A stretch of 64,000 nucleotides of DNA from Sipunculus nudus (GCA_026874595.1 CM049311.1:40303676-40367675), one strand, 5' to 3'. Positions 1 to 11,173 are shown, counted from the stretch's first letter. Translations and numbers: made by a program. The notes: a model not told the origin generated them from the sequence alone.

Positions 1-26
1 GACATTCTCGAAAGGCACAGGGTCGC

Positions 27-1856
27 ATGAGTACTCTCCATCGGAAGAAGCCCCAAAACAAAAATATTCATGAAAACGTTATGCTACGCCGAACTCCAGA
101 AAACAACAAAAGAACTGGAACAAGTAACAGTGAGACAATGATAGGCAGGAAAAGGGACGAACCAAGAAAAATACCTCCACAGACAGTTGTGAGAAAAAAG
201 CCACTTATTTTAAGGAGAAAAACACCAGAGGGAGGAGGAACTAAACACAGCTCTCCTCAAAGGAAGGACGCTGGTGGTTTATTGAGTGAAAATCCTGAGC
301 TGCATCCAGCAGTGATAGGATTGTTTGAAACACTAACTGCCGATTCCCCAGCAAATGAGCCGTCTCCCGAAACGTTAGTTGAGGGACCCTGTGAGAAGGA
401 AATTATAGAAATTTTACCAGAAATTCCATCTAAAAAAAGTCTTCAAAAGGATGATTTTATCAAAATAGAGAGAGAAAATACTGGTGAATACAATAGTCCA
501 TCTGTACATGAAGAGACTTCTAGAAGCAGAATTGCCGCTCATGATGGTGTTTCATATAATTTCGACAGTCTTACGAAACATGGAACAGGAATTATTGTAA
601 TCGCCCCAACGCAGAATAAAGCTTTTCAAGCAAGAGAAATGTCAAAAAATATAAACCATGAGCGAAGCACTGATAATAGTTGCAATGGTGTTGTGTCGAT
701 AACTTCTGCAGAAAGTATTCAAAATGGACAACATATCTATAGAAAAGGTTATCAGACAACACGATGCGAGCAAAAAACAATGCAGGAACACATTTTCGTG
801 AGAGCAAATGAAAGTATTTCAAAGGCATTGTGTTCAAACAATCAGATCGCATCGGAATCTAAAACTAACACGGCCCTAAAGCAACAGAGAGTCACGTGTG
901 TCGGACCTGAAAGGATGGGTCATCTAGGTGCAGGTATTAGAGATACCAAACAGACCGGCAAAGGAGATAACCACAATGATTGTATTGGTAGAGAGACCGT
1001 CAAAAATAAACTTGCGGTTAGTAATACTCCAGGTACTATCAAGTTGACGGAATCTTTAGAAATTGGCTCGAATAACAACACTGAGCCAGCTTCATGGACC
1101 CTCACAGCACCAATTCACTCTGTCAAATATAGGGCAATTCTCCCAAAGCCCACAGACACTGTTCAGTTAAACCATGAAAGCAGTTCTCTTTCAGGAACTA
1201 CCAATAATCTTGAAAGTCATGAGCCTAACAGAGATATTGATCCGTTGGTAGACCCTTCTGTCATTATTCCTGGCAAGACATCAAAATTAGTCGTGAATGC
1301 CTATTATGTCCGTCAAAGTTATACAGACCTTCACAAACCTGTCCCAGAAAAAAACTCAAAGAAAATGAAAGGCAGCAGCATTCGTCGAAGAAAAGGTATT
1401 AAACGACGTGTGTTATATTCCAGTACACATAGCCATAGTGACACCAGTGACAATGAGGTAATAAATTTCAAAACGGTTTCCTCAAGAAAACGAAGTAAAA
1501 GGCGTACGAGAATGCGTATAGAGTCTGAGAGTGACAGTCAGGACTGTGAATCAGTCGAACCTAGCAAATGTTCAAAGCAACTGAGAGTTCACATCGAACG
1601 CCTGGAGTTGAGAGGAAGGTCTTCCATTAACGTGAATGACTTGTCACAGTATGAACATTTTTATCAACATTTTAATCAACGTGACAATAATATATACAGT
1701 TCTCGTAGAGCAACATTCAACCGTGCCCGAGCTAATCTCGCCAAAATGTCCATGTACAACATCGATGACAGTCTCAGCAATTCATCCTTCAGTCTCGGCT
1801 CATCAAGTTTATCAAGTCATGACTCGACAGGAAGTGATTCCGACTGGAGTGCCTGA
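27..1856 (+). CDS. Host disordered basic/Ser-rich protein, probably the 3' part of a gene
   Basis: An open frame of 609 codons; I do not recognise the family. The protein is low-complexity and hydrophilic, with no membrane segment and no visible enzymatic motif. Lys/Arg clusters occur near residues 1-75 (KKP, RRKTP patches) and near 450-510 (SSRKRSKRRTRMR), the latter followed by an acidic serine stretch (ESESDSQD), suggesting a nuclear, phosphorylated protein. A conserved-looking patch near residues 535-590 (YEHFYQHFN, RRATFNRARANLAKMSMYNID) precedes a Ser-rich tail ending in DWSA. The frame is open upstream of the ATG to the window edge, so this may be a last exon instead of a full gene. 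An AATAAA signal lies 171 bp after the stop. Real coding is likely from the length; function is unknown. Confidence 0.7.
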   Translation: MSTLHRKKPQNKNIHENVMLRRTPENNKRTGTSNSETMIGRKRDEPRKIPPQTVVRKKPLILRRKTPEGGGTKHSSPQRKDAGGLLSENPELHPAVIGLFETLTADSPANEPSPETLVEGPCEKEIIEILPEIPSKKSLQKDDFIKIERENTGEYNSPSVHEETSRSRIAAHDGVSYNFDSLTKHGTGIIVIAPTQNKAFQAREMSKNINHERSTDNSCNGVVSITSAESIQNGQHIYRKGYQTTRCEQKTMQEHIFVRANESISKALCSNNQIASESKTNTALKQQRVTCVGPERMGHLGAGIRDTKQTGKGDNHNDCIGRETVKNKLAVSNTPGTIKLTESLEIGSNNNTEPASWTLTAPIHSVKYRAILPKPTDTVQLNHESSSLSGTTNNLESHEPNRDIDPLVDPSVIIPGKTSKLVVNAYYVRQSYTDLHKPVPEKNSKKMKGSSIRRRKGIKRRVLYSSTHSHSDTSDNEVINFKTVSSRKRSKRRTRMRIESESDSQDCESVEPSKCSKQLRVHIERLELRGRSSINVNDLSQYEHFYQHFNQRDNNIYSSRRATFNRARANLAKMSMYNIDDSLSNSSFSLGSSSLSSHDSTGSDSDWSA

Positions 1857-2026
1857 TAATAACATCCGTATTTATATACTGCTACAACCATTCCAATCAT
1901 TATTCTGATTATAACATCAAATGAGTCTCTACACACTGTGTCACCGTTTGTAGATATTTTACATATATATCATCTTCTTTGAATTGGTTGTTATGTTTAG
2001 AATTTCCTATATATATTTTAACACAA

Positions 2027-2032
2027 AATAAA
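2027..2032 (+). terminator. Polyadenylation signal AATAAA
   Basis: AATAAA in AT-rich sequence 171 bp after the stop of the disordered-protein gene, fitting a short 3' UTR. Confidence 0.55.
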
Positions 2033-2339
2033 GATTTAATATTGTACAACAAAATGCTCTTCCTCCATTTGATTTTGGTATAAAATGTCTATTTATATAT
2101 GATCAACTTGTGTTATTTAATTCAAAATAAAAAAAAGGATCTATTGTACAAGAAAATGTAGGAGTAGTCCTGAATAGTTGTTCCATATGGGTTCACGATA
2201 CTGCAAGGTAATGAACTGTTGCACATTCATCTCCAGAAGACCAGATACCCAACTTTTATTTACCAAAGTATTATATTTTTGTTATGATGGAAAATTACAT
2301 GAGCTGTATCCGTTGATCTTTGTCCTATGGCGCGGCCCT

Positions 2340-2440
2340 TTCGTATAGAGGTGCGGACCGGACCGCTTGGACTGGTCCGGTCAATAATTATGGGCTGGAC
2401 CGGACCGCTAACATAAAATACCGGACCGCTTATCCCCGGG
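2340..2440. repeat. GGACCGGACCGC repeat, copy 1
   Basis: A GC-rich stretch in AT-rich DNA with repeated GGACCGGACCGCT and GGTCCGGTC words. A related copy in the same orientation lies at 5690-5765. Probably part of a dispersed element; its ends could not be fixed. Confidence 0.45.
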
Positions 2441-3124
2441 CCGCTCTACCTAATATTTTAAGGTTTAACTCTTTACTGTTTACATTTATTTTAGGTTTCC
2501 GACAAATTCTGACACTATTTATAGTAACTCTAACAGCAATATCTTTTCAAGCTTTTTTTGTATCTTTATCAAATTTTCAACAGTTCCCACTAAGAGGGTT
2601 TGCTGAAGATTATTGAAAATCATTGAAACTTAGAAATAATATGCAATATTTTTGTCCTGAAAGAATCTATACATATCATGGCATTCTAGTGGCCCATTTT
2701 GAGTGCTCTTTAGTGGCTTGTAAACAGTAAAGGGTTAAGCTAAATAAATGACTTGTAGCAGATGACTTAAGATTAAGTTTCAACCAACAAATCGTGTTAT
2801 GAACAAGTGGTAATTAACCTCTCGAAGAAAGACTCTTTAGCTACTTAAAATGTATTTAAGCTGCCAAAATTAAAATTTTACGTTTCCCCTCTGAGTAACA
2901 GTAAAGGGTCATTTCAGCATTAGATCATTGTCCCCTGCTGTTTTGCGTAATGCCGATACTTTTCCTCTGTATCACTGTGTATAATAAGCCCAATTTCTAT
3001 ACGTTGAATACATTACATATATTCTATATATTAAATCATAAACATATAAATAAGTGTTCTATATCTATTTGCACTAAAACCACTACATAATTAATCAAGT
3101 TATGTCAATTCGCATCCATCCCCG

Positions 3125-3185
3125 CCCAGCAAACCAGCTCGCCCTACCCAGGCCCGTAGGCTGACTGCTGAGTGGGAGGGTTCGT
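3125..3185. repeat. Inverted-repeat arm 1 (CAGCCTACGGGCCTG family)
   Basis: The reverse complement contains CAGCCTACGGGCCTG preceded by CGAACCCTCCC, matching 5370-5413 on the plus strand. The two arms face each other about 2.2 kb apart and could bound an AT-rich element. Confidence 0.4.
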
Positions 3186-3203
3186 TTTTACTGATGGTGA
3201 AAC

Positions 3204-3206
<3 letters not shown>

Positions 3207-3252
<46 letters not shown>
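3207..3252. repeat. (TA)n microsatellite
   Basis: About 23 uninterrupted TA dinucleotides. They create a spurious Ile/Tyr repeat in a short open frame. Confidence 0.95.
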
Positions 3253-3254
<2 letters not shown>

Positions 3255-5330
3255 CGATGTTTTCTTTTAACGAAATAAAAACAATCCAAATAACCTATTA
3301 TCAGCGAATTGTCCTTTTTCTCGCCGTGTGTACTCAGAACGTCCCATCCAAAGCGTTTCGCAAGCAGCTACTACAGAACAAGTATGCATGGTCATAAAGA
3401 GGCTGTAATACGTGTACACTAAACAAAAAAGTGCATTGGCATCCATTTCATTTCAGATTTGAAAAGAAGAAAACAACCATATTCATTGACAAACTCACAC
3501 CTCCATCATCTGATATTCTCCGGTAGCTGTCCACTCGAGTTATTATCACGTTAACTGAAAGTTAAATGAGGTTGCTTGAATTGATATCATTCAATGCAGA
3601 TAACTTGTAAATTAACATTCTTGGAAAGAAATGAACCGGGCGATGTTTGGGGTTTCTAGCTATACTTGAAATTTGCAAAAATTAAAAAAAAGGACTAGCA
3701 GGCAAGGCTGCTAGAATTATATTCAAATTCTTTGACAAACGAAGCAGTATATACTATATAGGACAGAACTAGGCCCGGAGCTGGAACTTTAGGGGATCAA
3801 TTAAGATCCGGGGCATTTCTGCGAGGTCCGAATAAAAACAAAATGTGTAGATGTGTAGACTGAACAATTTAGAATGTATATAGCCTAAAAACTGACAAAA
3901 TAAACAATCAAAGTAACTTATAGAGACTTGGTCAATGAAATCCATGTTAATATTAGACATATTAAATGAAAATTATGTCATTCATCAGTCCCTACAGGCA
4001 AGGGGCACACGTGCACACTTCGCCATATATCTATACCAAATCGCCATCTTGCCCTCCGGTACAGTGGAGGTGGCCTGTTCCCTGATTTGGATTACTCATA
4101 AATAATATAGTCTTACCCCCCTGAAAACTCCCATATATGACTAATTGTTTTGGGTAACTGCATTAGAATTTCAGAACCAATAGCTTAAATCCATGTAGTC
4201 ATGGTATTTGAAAATTAAATCAGCAGTGATTACAAGAAAATAATATGCGATAGTCAAAGTATAGGGTAAAATTCATGGTAGTTATTTTACATTTGTTGAT
4301 TACTTCGAAAATTCATTGAATTTCCGACCTTATCTCCGGTGTATACTTCAATCTAAATTAATTGTAGGTATTTTCTGGATGAACTGAGCTCCAGCTTAAG
4401 CGGTTAACACATGATCCAGCCCTTCTTTTTTTTAATTACTCAATACTGGCATAATTTTCCTCATATACATCGGACATTTAATGAAAAGCTCTGTGCCTTA
4501 ATTAGAACAATACAAGCTTTTTTATATAAGGCAGTCTTGAATTGTTATAATAGGTTTTGAATGCAAACTGGTTTAGTTTAATTTTCCATAGGAACAAAGC
4601 ACAGTGACCTAGTTTCCGGCTTGGTATAGAACTTGATACATCATACTGTATGTAAAATTTCAAATCCATAGGTAACGATGTAAAATCATGCTTATCTGAC
4701 GTGCATACAAACTGCTGATAGGACGACTACAGAGAGTGGGTCATCGCCATATATATCTTCTGAAGTAACGAAGTTATATGCAAGGCCCTCATTTAATCTG
4801 CAACACCTACAAATCGAAAAGTTCCATAAGCTCATTTATAAATCTCTATATGATATTTTTTAACGTTTTGTTTGTTTTTTCCCCTTTATTTATTATTCTT
4901 ATGGAATCAAGCTTGGTTTGGACTCTTGACACGTATGTCTCCTGTGCTCTATTGAAAGAGTGTTCTTATAGTCCTTTGGCCCGGAAACAAGAGGGTGCTA
5001 CTGCCCTCTTTGCATGAGAGGGGGCAATCAACAAATTTCTCTTTATCCCCTCTCACAGGGCAACAAACATCAAGTTCTTGACCATAATCAGAAGCAAGCA
5101 GTGAACAGGTTATTTAAGGCTTGTTTCAGGTGAAATTAAACGTTTTGAACTATACTTGCAATCTACATACCTGACAGAGCTAAATAAAGAGGACGCTTAT
5201 CGGCGCTATAAACAATATTTATACAGAAATATGGTCTCTCCCTGTGAGGATATGCATGGAACCGGACAAAAATGGTTAAACATAAAGTTCTGTATAATTT
5301 TTCTAGATTATAGCATATTAGTATTCGTCA
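3253..5330. other. AT-rich intergenic DNA without a recognised gene
   Basis: Only short, compositionally random open frames occur. No coding pattern, tRNA-like or rRNA-like sequence was seen. Confidence 0.6.
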
Positions 5331-5369
5331 GGTGGAACTCAGATGCTCAGCGGGGTGGTTCGTCCGAAT

Positions 5370-5413
5370 CTACCGAACCCCCCCCAGCCTACGGGCCTGA
5401 AGTCTACCCTGCA
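5370..5413. repeat. Inverted-repeat arm 2
   Basis: CGAACCCCCCCCAGCCTACG and following bases match the reverse complement of 3125-3185. Confidence 0.4.
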
Positions 5414-5689
5414 CAATTTGGTTAATATTCTATGCCACCATGCCACAAATAGAAACACAAAATATTCCACTGTTGTAATTTTTTTACAAAGATTGTAATT
5501 TTTAAATTTGTCATTAAAAATTGAACCCAGATCTTAGATTATGATATTAAATTTATTCACGTTTTGCTGTGTATGATATTCGGTTTTATTAAATATTTGG
5601 ACAAATCTATATATGTAATAAAAATATCAGGAATAAAAAACGCTGTATAAAAAAAATTACAATTTTACTTTAATGATATTTTAATAAAT

Positions 5690-5765
5690 GGACCAGGCCG
5701 CTTGGACCGTCAACTCACAGGACCGGACCGCCTACAGCTGGACTGGAAATGTGTGGACTGACCAC
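5690..5765. repeat. GGACCGGACCGC repeat, copy 2
   Basis: It shares CCGCTTGGAC and GGACCGGACCGCC words with 2340-2440 in the same orientation. Confidence 0.45.
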
Positions 5766-6382
5766 CCCTTGGTGCATACTCCACACGCGTGATCTTTCTA
5801 TGATGTTCAGCTCAAGGATAGATCTCGAGCACACGTTGGTGCGCACCGTACACTAACCGGCCTAAAGCGAGCCATATCGCCTGGCATTTGAAGATTACAA
5901 TAATTAAGGCAATAGGGCAGTACAGAACATACATCAACATCATTAATTTCTAATAAAAAAGAATACTATGATTGTTTGTTTTTTAAATGTTGTAAAACCC
6001 GGGATCACAATGCGTGGTGATATTAATGACGTTGCGGTGTAAATGTATACAAACAATAACACGTGCCACCATGTTTAAGCACGGGTTAGGTAAATAGGCG
6101 CGATTCTGAGGCGACGTCAGGGTCCATATGGTCCGCCATGGTTTTATACAGTGGTTGCAGTATACAGCAATGTCAGTCAAGGCCGCTCAAGTTAGTTTCC
6201 TGAGTTCCTGAAATCTGGCGCCGCCTGTATTTTTTGTTGCATTTTTTCCATTTTGAGACTGCCAGATTATTTTGATACTACCAGAATCGCCACTGTGGTT
6301 TCATCTGTCCTGAAATCGTGTGTTGTTTATTATAATGGCATCGCTTGAATATGCCGATGCACTTATTATTCACCCCGTCCGT

Positions 6383-6775
6383 TCGTCTGTTCATCTTTCT
6401 GGATGTCCGTCAAATTGCATTCCTGAGGATAACTCCAGTTTGGATTGACATATGGATTCCAAACTTGACTGTTATATGGCCCCCCTCTAGTGCAAGAACT
6501 CTTTTAGTTTTGGAGTCATGAGGCCGAAGTTCAAGGTCACAGGACCAACATACTTAGAAAGATTGTAGATGCATTTAAAGCCAAACTTTTAAACCAAACC
6601 TTCCGGCTTATACGTGGCGCACCTGCCAATAGCTGAAGGTTACTTTTGGAATCACTAGGTCAAAGTTCAAGGTCACAGGGCCCATCCATTCACAGATTAA
6701 TTTATGGATGATTACTCCCATTGGGTAGACAGTTTGGCATCAATCTGATCACAGGACCCATGGGCCCCTTTTCCA
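6383..6775 (+). mobile_element. Truncated CvA/pearl-like (Helentron-type) repeat
   Basis: It begins in a GTCC/GTCT-rich tract, then carries two divergent core units with the words TTCAAGGTCACAGG and GCCCATCCATTCACA, and ends in the palindrome CCCATGGG. The same order of words is seen at 23182-24483. The 5' TTAGCTCAGCTGA end is missing here. Confidence 0.55.
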
Positions 6776-7062
6776 TATGCGGGAAAACGCTGAAAAAATA
6801 ATTGCGCTAGTGTACGTTAGAAGTTAACAGTATTGGTAAAACTACACACGTGGACTGTGTTAACCAATACGTAGAGCCATAATCAGGTGTTAAACAGCCT
6901 TATGTGAGGTACTGAGACTGTGTACTTGGATGGTTTAGCTGGGAAACGTTTTTATGAAGCAAAACTGAACTGATAGTATGAAAGAATAGGCATAAAATAG
7001 CTCCTGATTATGTCCCTTTAATTGCTGCTCTGCTTGTCCACTATAATGATATATATATATCA

Positions 7063-7303
7063 AGTAGTGCTATATTATGTAAGTGACATAGAATTCGAAA
7101 TAAGTGACATACTTAGTAGAGTATGAAATAAGTGACATAAAATTCGTAATAAGTGACATACTGAATAAGTGACCTAAAAATTCGTAATAAGTGACATGCT
7201 GAAATAAGTGCCAAAAAATTCGTAATAAGTGACATAATGAGTAGAGTATGCGGACTTTGGCCCGAGTGGGGATGGGAGGGGTGGGGGCCCCCTGGCGGTT
7301 GAG
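7063..7303 (+). repeat. Polinton left terminal inverted repeat
   Basis: It matches the reverse complement of 46174-46422 with small indels. The outer part is an array of about eight degenerate AATAAGTGACAT words separated by AAATTCG spacers. The inner part is G-rich (GGGAGGGGTGGGGGCCCCC). Similarity ends sharply near GGCGGTTGA. Confidence 0.92.
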
Positions 7304-7474
7304 CGTGTGGTGTTTAACGGTGGGCGAAAACTTTAGTGGAGTTGGCGGGGGGTTGGGGTCCTTTCAAACATACACGCACCTATACATATCCCACACGTCA
7401 TAAAGAAAGAAAAAAAAGGCATGGTATCATCCAAAAACAAAACTTTAATTCAATACAAACATATGAAACGCTAT
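7304..7474. other. Non-coding inner end with a remnant of a longer terminal repeat
   Basis: The reverse complement of about 7325-7370 (TTTGAAAGGACCCCAACC, then CAACTCCACTAAAG) resembles 43253-43297 at the other end of the element, implying that the original inverted repeat reached further inward. The rest is the 3' flank of the first leftward gene. Confidence 0.55.
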
Positions 7475-7927
7475 TTATGTATAGGTTCGCAGCTTAACTA
7501 AAAGTTCTTTGATAAGACTGATGTTTGTTTCAATCTTATTGAAATAAAGTTCAAGTTTGCTGATGATTTTCTTTTCTTCTTTCTTTCTGGCATCTTCATC
7601 ATCATCAGGAACAACTTGCTGGCGTTTGATCCGTTTTGATGGTTGTTTCTTCCCGGGAACAGGACGTTTACGTTTTTTCTTTTTTTCTGGAGGTGTAGAT
7701 GGGGTGGACCCCGTTTGCTCTGTGGTGGGTGGCGGCCCCAAGCTAGCGAGGAATTCGTTGATGCTGTTTGCCATTTCTACCACATCTGGTGCGGGTTCTT
7801 GTTCTGCGGCCCCCATTCCGTGATCGGGACGGGGTAACTCCCCTTCTTCCAGTTGGGTTTGTGGAAACGGGATGGTGGCAGGCACAGTTCCGGGCGGTAG
7901 CATTATTTCCATCAAATCTGTGGACAT
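7475..7927 (-). CDS. Polinton protein of unknown function with a basic nuclear-signal-like centre
   Basis: I do not recognise this protein of about 150 aa. I start it at the first in-frame ATG (MSTDLMEIM); the longer frame begins at a non-ATG codon. Its N-terminal third is acidic and proline-rich. Residues about 80-105 hold lysine/arginine clusters (EKKKKRKRP, KKQPSKRIKRQ) resembling a bipartite nuclear signal. The C-terminus (KKEEKKIISKLELYFNKIE and following) looks like an amphipathic helix or coiled coil. A TATA box lies about 50 bp upstream, inside the 3' end of the next gene. It is the gene nearest the left end and is one of the few intact frames in the element. Confidence 0.6.
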   Translation of the reverse strand: MSTDLMEIMLPPGTVPATIPFPQTQLEEGELPRPDHGMGAAEQEPAPDVVEMANSINEFLASLGPPPTTEQTGSTPSTPPEKKKKRKRPVPGKKQPSKRIKRQQVVPDDDEDARKKEEKKIISKLELYFNKIETNISLIKELLVKLRTYT

Positions 7928-7976
7928 CCAATTCTCCGGTCGGGGAAGAAGTGAAAAATACACAGTTCACATTCTG

Positions 7977-7984
7977 CTTTTATA
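7977..7984 (-). promoter_or_regulatory. TATA box (TATAAAAG)
   Basis: TATAAAAG on the minus strand, 50 bp upstream of the ATG at 7927. Confidence 0.6.
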
Positions 7985-9694
7985 CCACTTTTTTACCGAA
8001 AGTGATAGTTCCCTTGGTAACAGTAAGATCAGGGCCCAATGAATGTACTGCCAGGTGTTTAATTATCTCCACAGTTTTATTTTCGTTGAGGTGACCTTGG
8101 TAAGTGTAAACGTTAGCCATACGTAAATGATTGCGAATCACGTGCCCGATCAGATATTTCTTGAACGGTGTTTTTTCGAGCGTAATATAGTCTGTGACCA
8201 CCCCGCAAAAATTATCTTCACTTTTCCGAGAACACAAGTGATATTCCGTAGGGCAGAATTTTTTTACAGTCCAACTTGGAAAATGAAAGATATGGCGGTG
8301 AATGTGTTTTCCTTGTTGTTTATCTTGTTCGTTAGCGGCGTCTTTCACTTGGCCCATGTAGGCGTGCATCATGTAGACCCGGCATTTTTTAGCACAGCAA
8401 TGTTTATCCAGGAGGCGGTACCGGCTTTCGTATTTTTTCATTGCATCACTAAAGTCAATGTCATGGGTTTCACGTGACAACTTTCCGTTGTTTTACTGAA
8501 GCCGACTTCACGATTTCGGGCATGGATATTTATCACCTGGAATTTATCTTCCCAGATTTTATGTTGGTATATACTGGGATAATTCAATGTATCAACCTGT
8601 GTCACATGGATGGGAGTACTGCGGGTTTCAAAGATCAGTTTCTTTCTATCTGCAGGCACTTTGGGAACGTGGTGAAAATTCCTTTCGTAAAACACGTCAC
8701 AGTCACTGAATTCCAGCACGGAAGTGCGGTAGGCCCAGATTAAATCTTCTAAAGACTCATCTCTGCGGCAGCGGAAATGATCATCATGAAATTCCGACAC
8801 GTCACACAGTAGAGAGAACAGCTTGGAATTACACCCTCCTCGTTGACAGTTGGAGTGTCCGTACCAAGCAGAAAAACTGTGATCGTTTTCAGGATACTTG
8901 GCTAAATGTGTTTAACAATGCTTGCAAGGACGTTGACGAGATCCCCAGTGCCCAGGCAGACCAAGCTGGTGACGACTTACGCTCCCGAGGCAGCGGAAAT
9001 CTTGCGCTTCTAAAGAAGCAACTGATTTTTACGCTGCCAGCTTTGACCGTTTATGATATATTTAGACACCAGATGGCGGTTTGTTGTCCACTGAAATAAA
9101 CGTGCGTACGATGTGACAAGCAGCCAATCAGATGCCAATAAACAAACACTCGACAGGCATCCTGGCTCCACCCATTGCCGCGCTTCAAGCGCTGCTTGAT
9201 GAGTTTCCGGTCGAATTTAAATTGCTCCCTCTGCATTCTCGCATCATCGACCGATTCGATTATGACATTATGACTGTGTCAGCGTAGCCATGTATCTGTT
9301 GTCTGCAGAACTGAAACCAGCCAGCGAGGTGTGCACGCAGCCTATGTTGTTACATTTCGTTTGAATTACAGCTCACCGGCCGAGCATCCTATGTGCCCAA
9401 GGCCCTAAGCAAACCACGTCAGGGGCAATTTTCTCTGAGCCTGTGGCCTGTTCAGACGGTTACGCTGGGGGATGAGCTGTCACTCAAAAAGAAATTAATA
9501 TGATTGGCTCCGTGTATTCCTCGCTTGGCTTTGTCTTCCAGCACAAGGTCTCATCTGATTGGACAAAAATACAGTGCTCCCCTCTGGTGTTGCAATTCAG
9601 GATACGAGGTCATAACAAACAGCGCCTTACGATATAGGAAGTAGCCCTATAGGTAAAGCGCTGTGTAAAGAGCGTAGTGACGACTATATGCCAT
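7980..9694 (-). pseudogene. Cys/His-rich Polinton gene disrupted by a MITE
   Basis: I do not recognise the product. It is rich in Cys and His pairs (CKHC near the start, HCCAKKC, HRHIFHF, FCPTEYHLC), so zinc binding is plausible. The start is chosen at 9692-9694, 27 bp after a TATATAAA box. Three lesions are visible. A 699-bp Mutator-like MITE lies a few codons after the ATG (8978-9676, flanked by GTGACGACT duplications). An in-frame TAA stands at 8912-8914. A frame switch occurs within 8438-8480, where one frame stops and the adjacent frame continues colinearly. Without the MITE the gene would be about 330 codons. It ends next to the gene at 7475-7927. Confidence 0.65.
8978..9676. mobile_element. 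Mutator-like MITE, copy 1, with perfect 9-bp TSD
   Basis: The ends read TACGCTC inward on both sides, and the element is flanked by identical GTGACGACT at 8969-8977 and 9677-9685. It is 699 bp long with no coding capacity. The second copy, 53406-53872, is inverted, has internal deletions and has its own near-perfect 9-bp duplication. A 9-bp target duplication is typical of the Mutator (MULE) superfamily; membership is inferred from that alone. Confidence 0.88.
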
Positions 9695-9720
9695 GGTTTC
9701 TGTGAGGATGCGGGACCCGG

Positions 9721-9728
9721 TTTATATA
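9721..9728 (-). promoter_or_regulatory. TATA box (TATATAAA) with nearby ETS-like motifs
   Basis: TATATAAA lies 27 bp before the ATG at 9694. Nearby are ACTTCCGT (9733-9740), ACCGGAAG (9761-9768) and TTCCGGAAGT (9791-9800). Confidence 0.6.
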
Positions 9729-9865
9729 CCTGACTTCCGTGGGGGACCGGTACAAAGTAGACCGGAAGGGTTTAAAAAAATTTCATGGGGTTCCGGAAGT
9801 GTTATGCAAGGATCATAGGCAACGAAGTACGGAGAGGGGAACCGGAACTGTTTGAAAAAAAATCA

Positions 9866-11130
9866 TCAATTACATGGTTTAAAGTGCAATTGCATAAATA
9901 TTTTACCTCCCGGGATAAAAATAGCGTTATGGCCTGACGGATGTTTGAATTGAAAGGTCATATCAGAGTACCACCCGCTTAGACATTCATGGTAATTAGT
10001 AGTGGTTAAGGGGTGATGGTAGGTGGAAGAAAATAATTCACGGATGCGGCTGTAAGGTTTTCGAAATGAGAGCACTGGGTTTTTATACTACTTTCAATTA
10101 AACAGTCGTCTTAAGGGCGGTTCGCATTGGCTTCGGGCCGGGCGTAAATTGTGGCCAAGACCCGTTCAGGCCCTTCATCTTTTTTAGGATTAAAATCTTT
10201 AATTTCTCGGAACATATCAGGGCGTGTAAAATCCATATGCACTTCCAGGATGGATTCAATTTCATTGATACGGATTTGATTTTGAGCGACCCGAGGGTAA
10301 TGCACCTGAAAACAGGCTTTGTCTGTATTTTTCTTGTCATTGTTTATTCTCAAATGCGAATGCAAAATTCGTTCCCAATTTAAATCCATGATATTCCATT
10401 TGTTTTTATTTACGACATATGTAGAACCTATAATGGGTTCTTCAATTCCATATTCATATAAATCCCGATTAAATCCAAACATGTGTCGGAGCTTGGGATG
10501 CATTTCTAATTTGAAATGATGGTCATAAGTGTTGTTATCCGTACCAGAGACAACTGACTTGCAGGATGTATCATGTATTCCTGGGAAAGCCAGTCCATAA
10601 CTAACATTTTCTCCACTCTTATCTTTTTTGTCTGTAGTTCCAACCAAAACACGTTGAACTAAACGTATAATTCCTACTAAATTATTTTCATGTTGGGATC
10701 CTTCTAAATGTAATTCTGCTTTTAATTGATTTAATTCCTCTATTATATTTTTTAGAGCTTTTAAAAATCCTACATAGAGCATACGATCTAATTGTTTTCT
10801 CCCACCGGCCCTATTTTGCCATTTTCGAAAAATAAAATGACGGGGATAATATCCTGGTTCTAAATATGTTTGTGCGGAATAGGTAGTGGTTTCATGAATT
10901 TTAGTATGAACCAGACGTAAAAAACATTCCTTTTTTTATGAACGGTATACCAAGCGGATTGGAATGTTAATTGGGTTAAACTCACTTCCCACGGGCCATA
11001 ATGAGGATGCAAGAAAAGTTGGGGGGATAAATTCACTTTAACTTGACCGTTTCATGCAGATTCATTTTCAATGATTTTTTTCAATGGAAATAAAAAAATC
11101 ACTGGTACGGTACGAGGTCGGGGGATCCAT
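9866..11130 (-). pseudogene. mCP: Penton/minor-capsid-like protein, copy A (broken)
   Basis: It is paralogous to the next gene (11185-12429). Both have the N-terminal signature WEV(S/A)LTxL..SAWY, then YYPRxF, a central region with MHPKLRHMFGF / MDVKLAHMMGF, then HYPRV, VLAT(I/F)xAR(P/A)EANANRP and a C-terminal GWYS..FQFKHP and F(I)PGG..FMQL.FKP. WEVAL-type segments are typical of Polinton minor capsid (penton, single jelly-roll) proteins. The ATG at 11128-11130 lies 36 bp after a TATATAAA box. The frame stops about 20 codons in, resumes in other frames, and is shifted again near 10100 where the C-terminal 69 codons are in a different frame. Confidence 0.7.
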
Positions 11131-11165
11131 GTTCAACTCCCTTTCAAACAGAACGGACGAGGGGT

Positions 11166-11173
11166 TTTATATA
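11166..11173 (-). promoter_or_regulatory. TATA box (TATATAAA)
   Basis: It lies 36 bp upstream of the ATG at 11130. Confidence 0.6.

Noticed and set aside
3194-3397. 67-codon frame with an Ile-Tyr repeat
   Set aside because: It is generated by the (TA)n microsatellite.
7557-8743. Several plus-strand frames of 64-116 codons across the left end of the Polinton
   Set aside because: They are antisense to the minus-strand genes with matching promoters, and show biased, unstructured composition.
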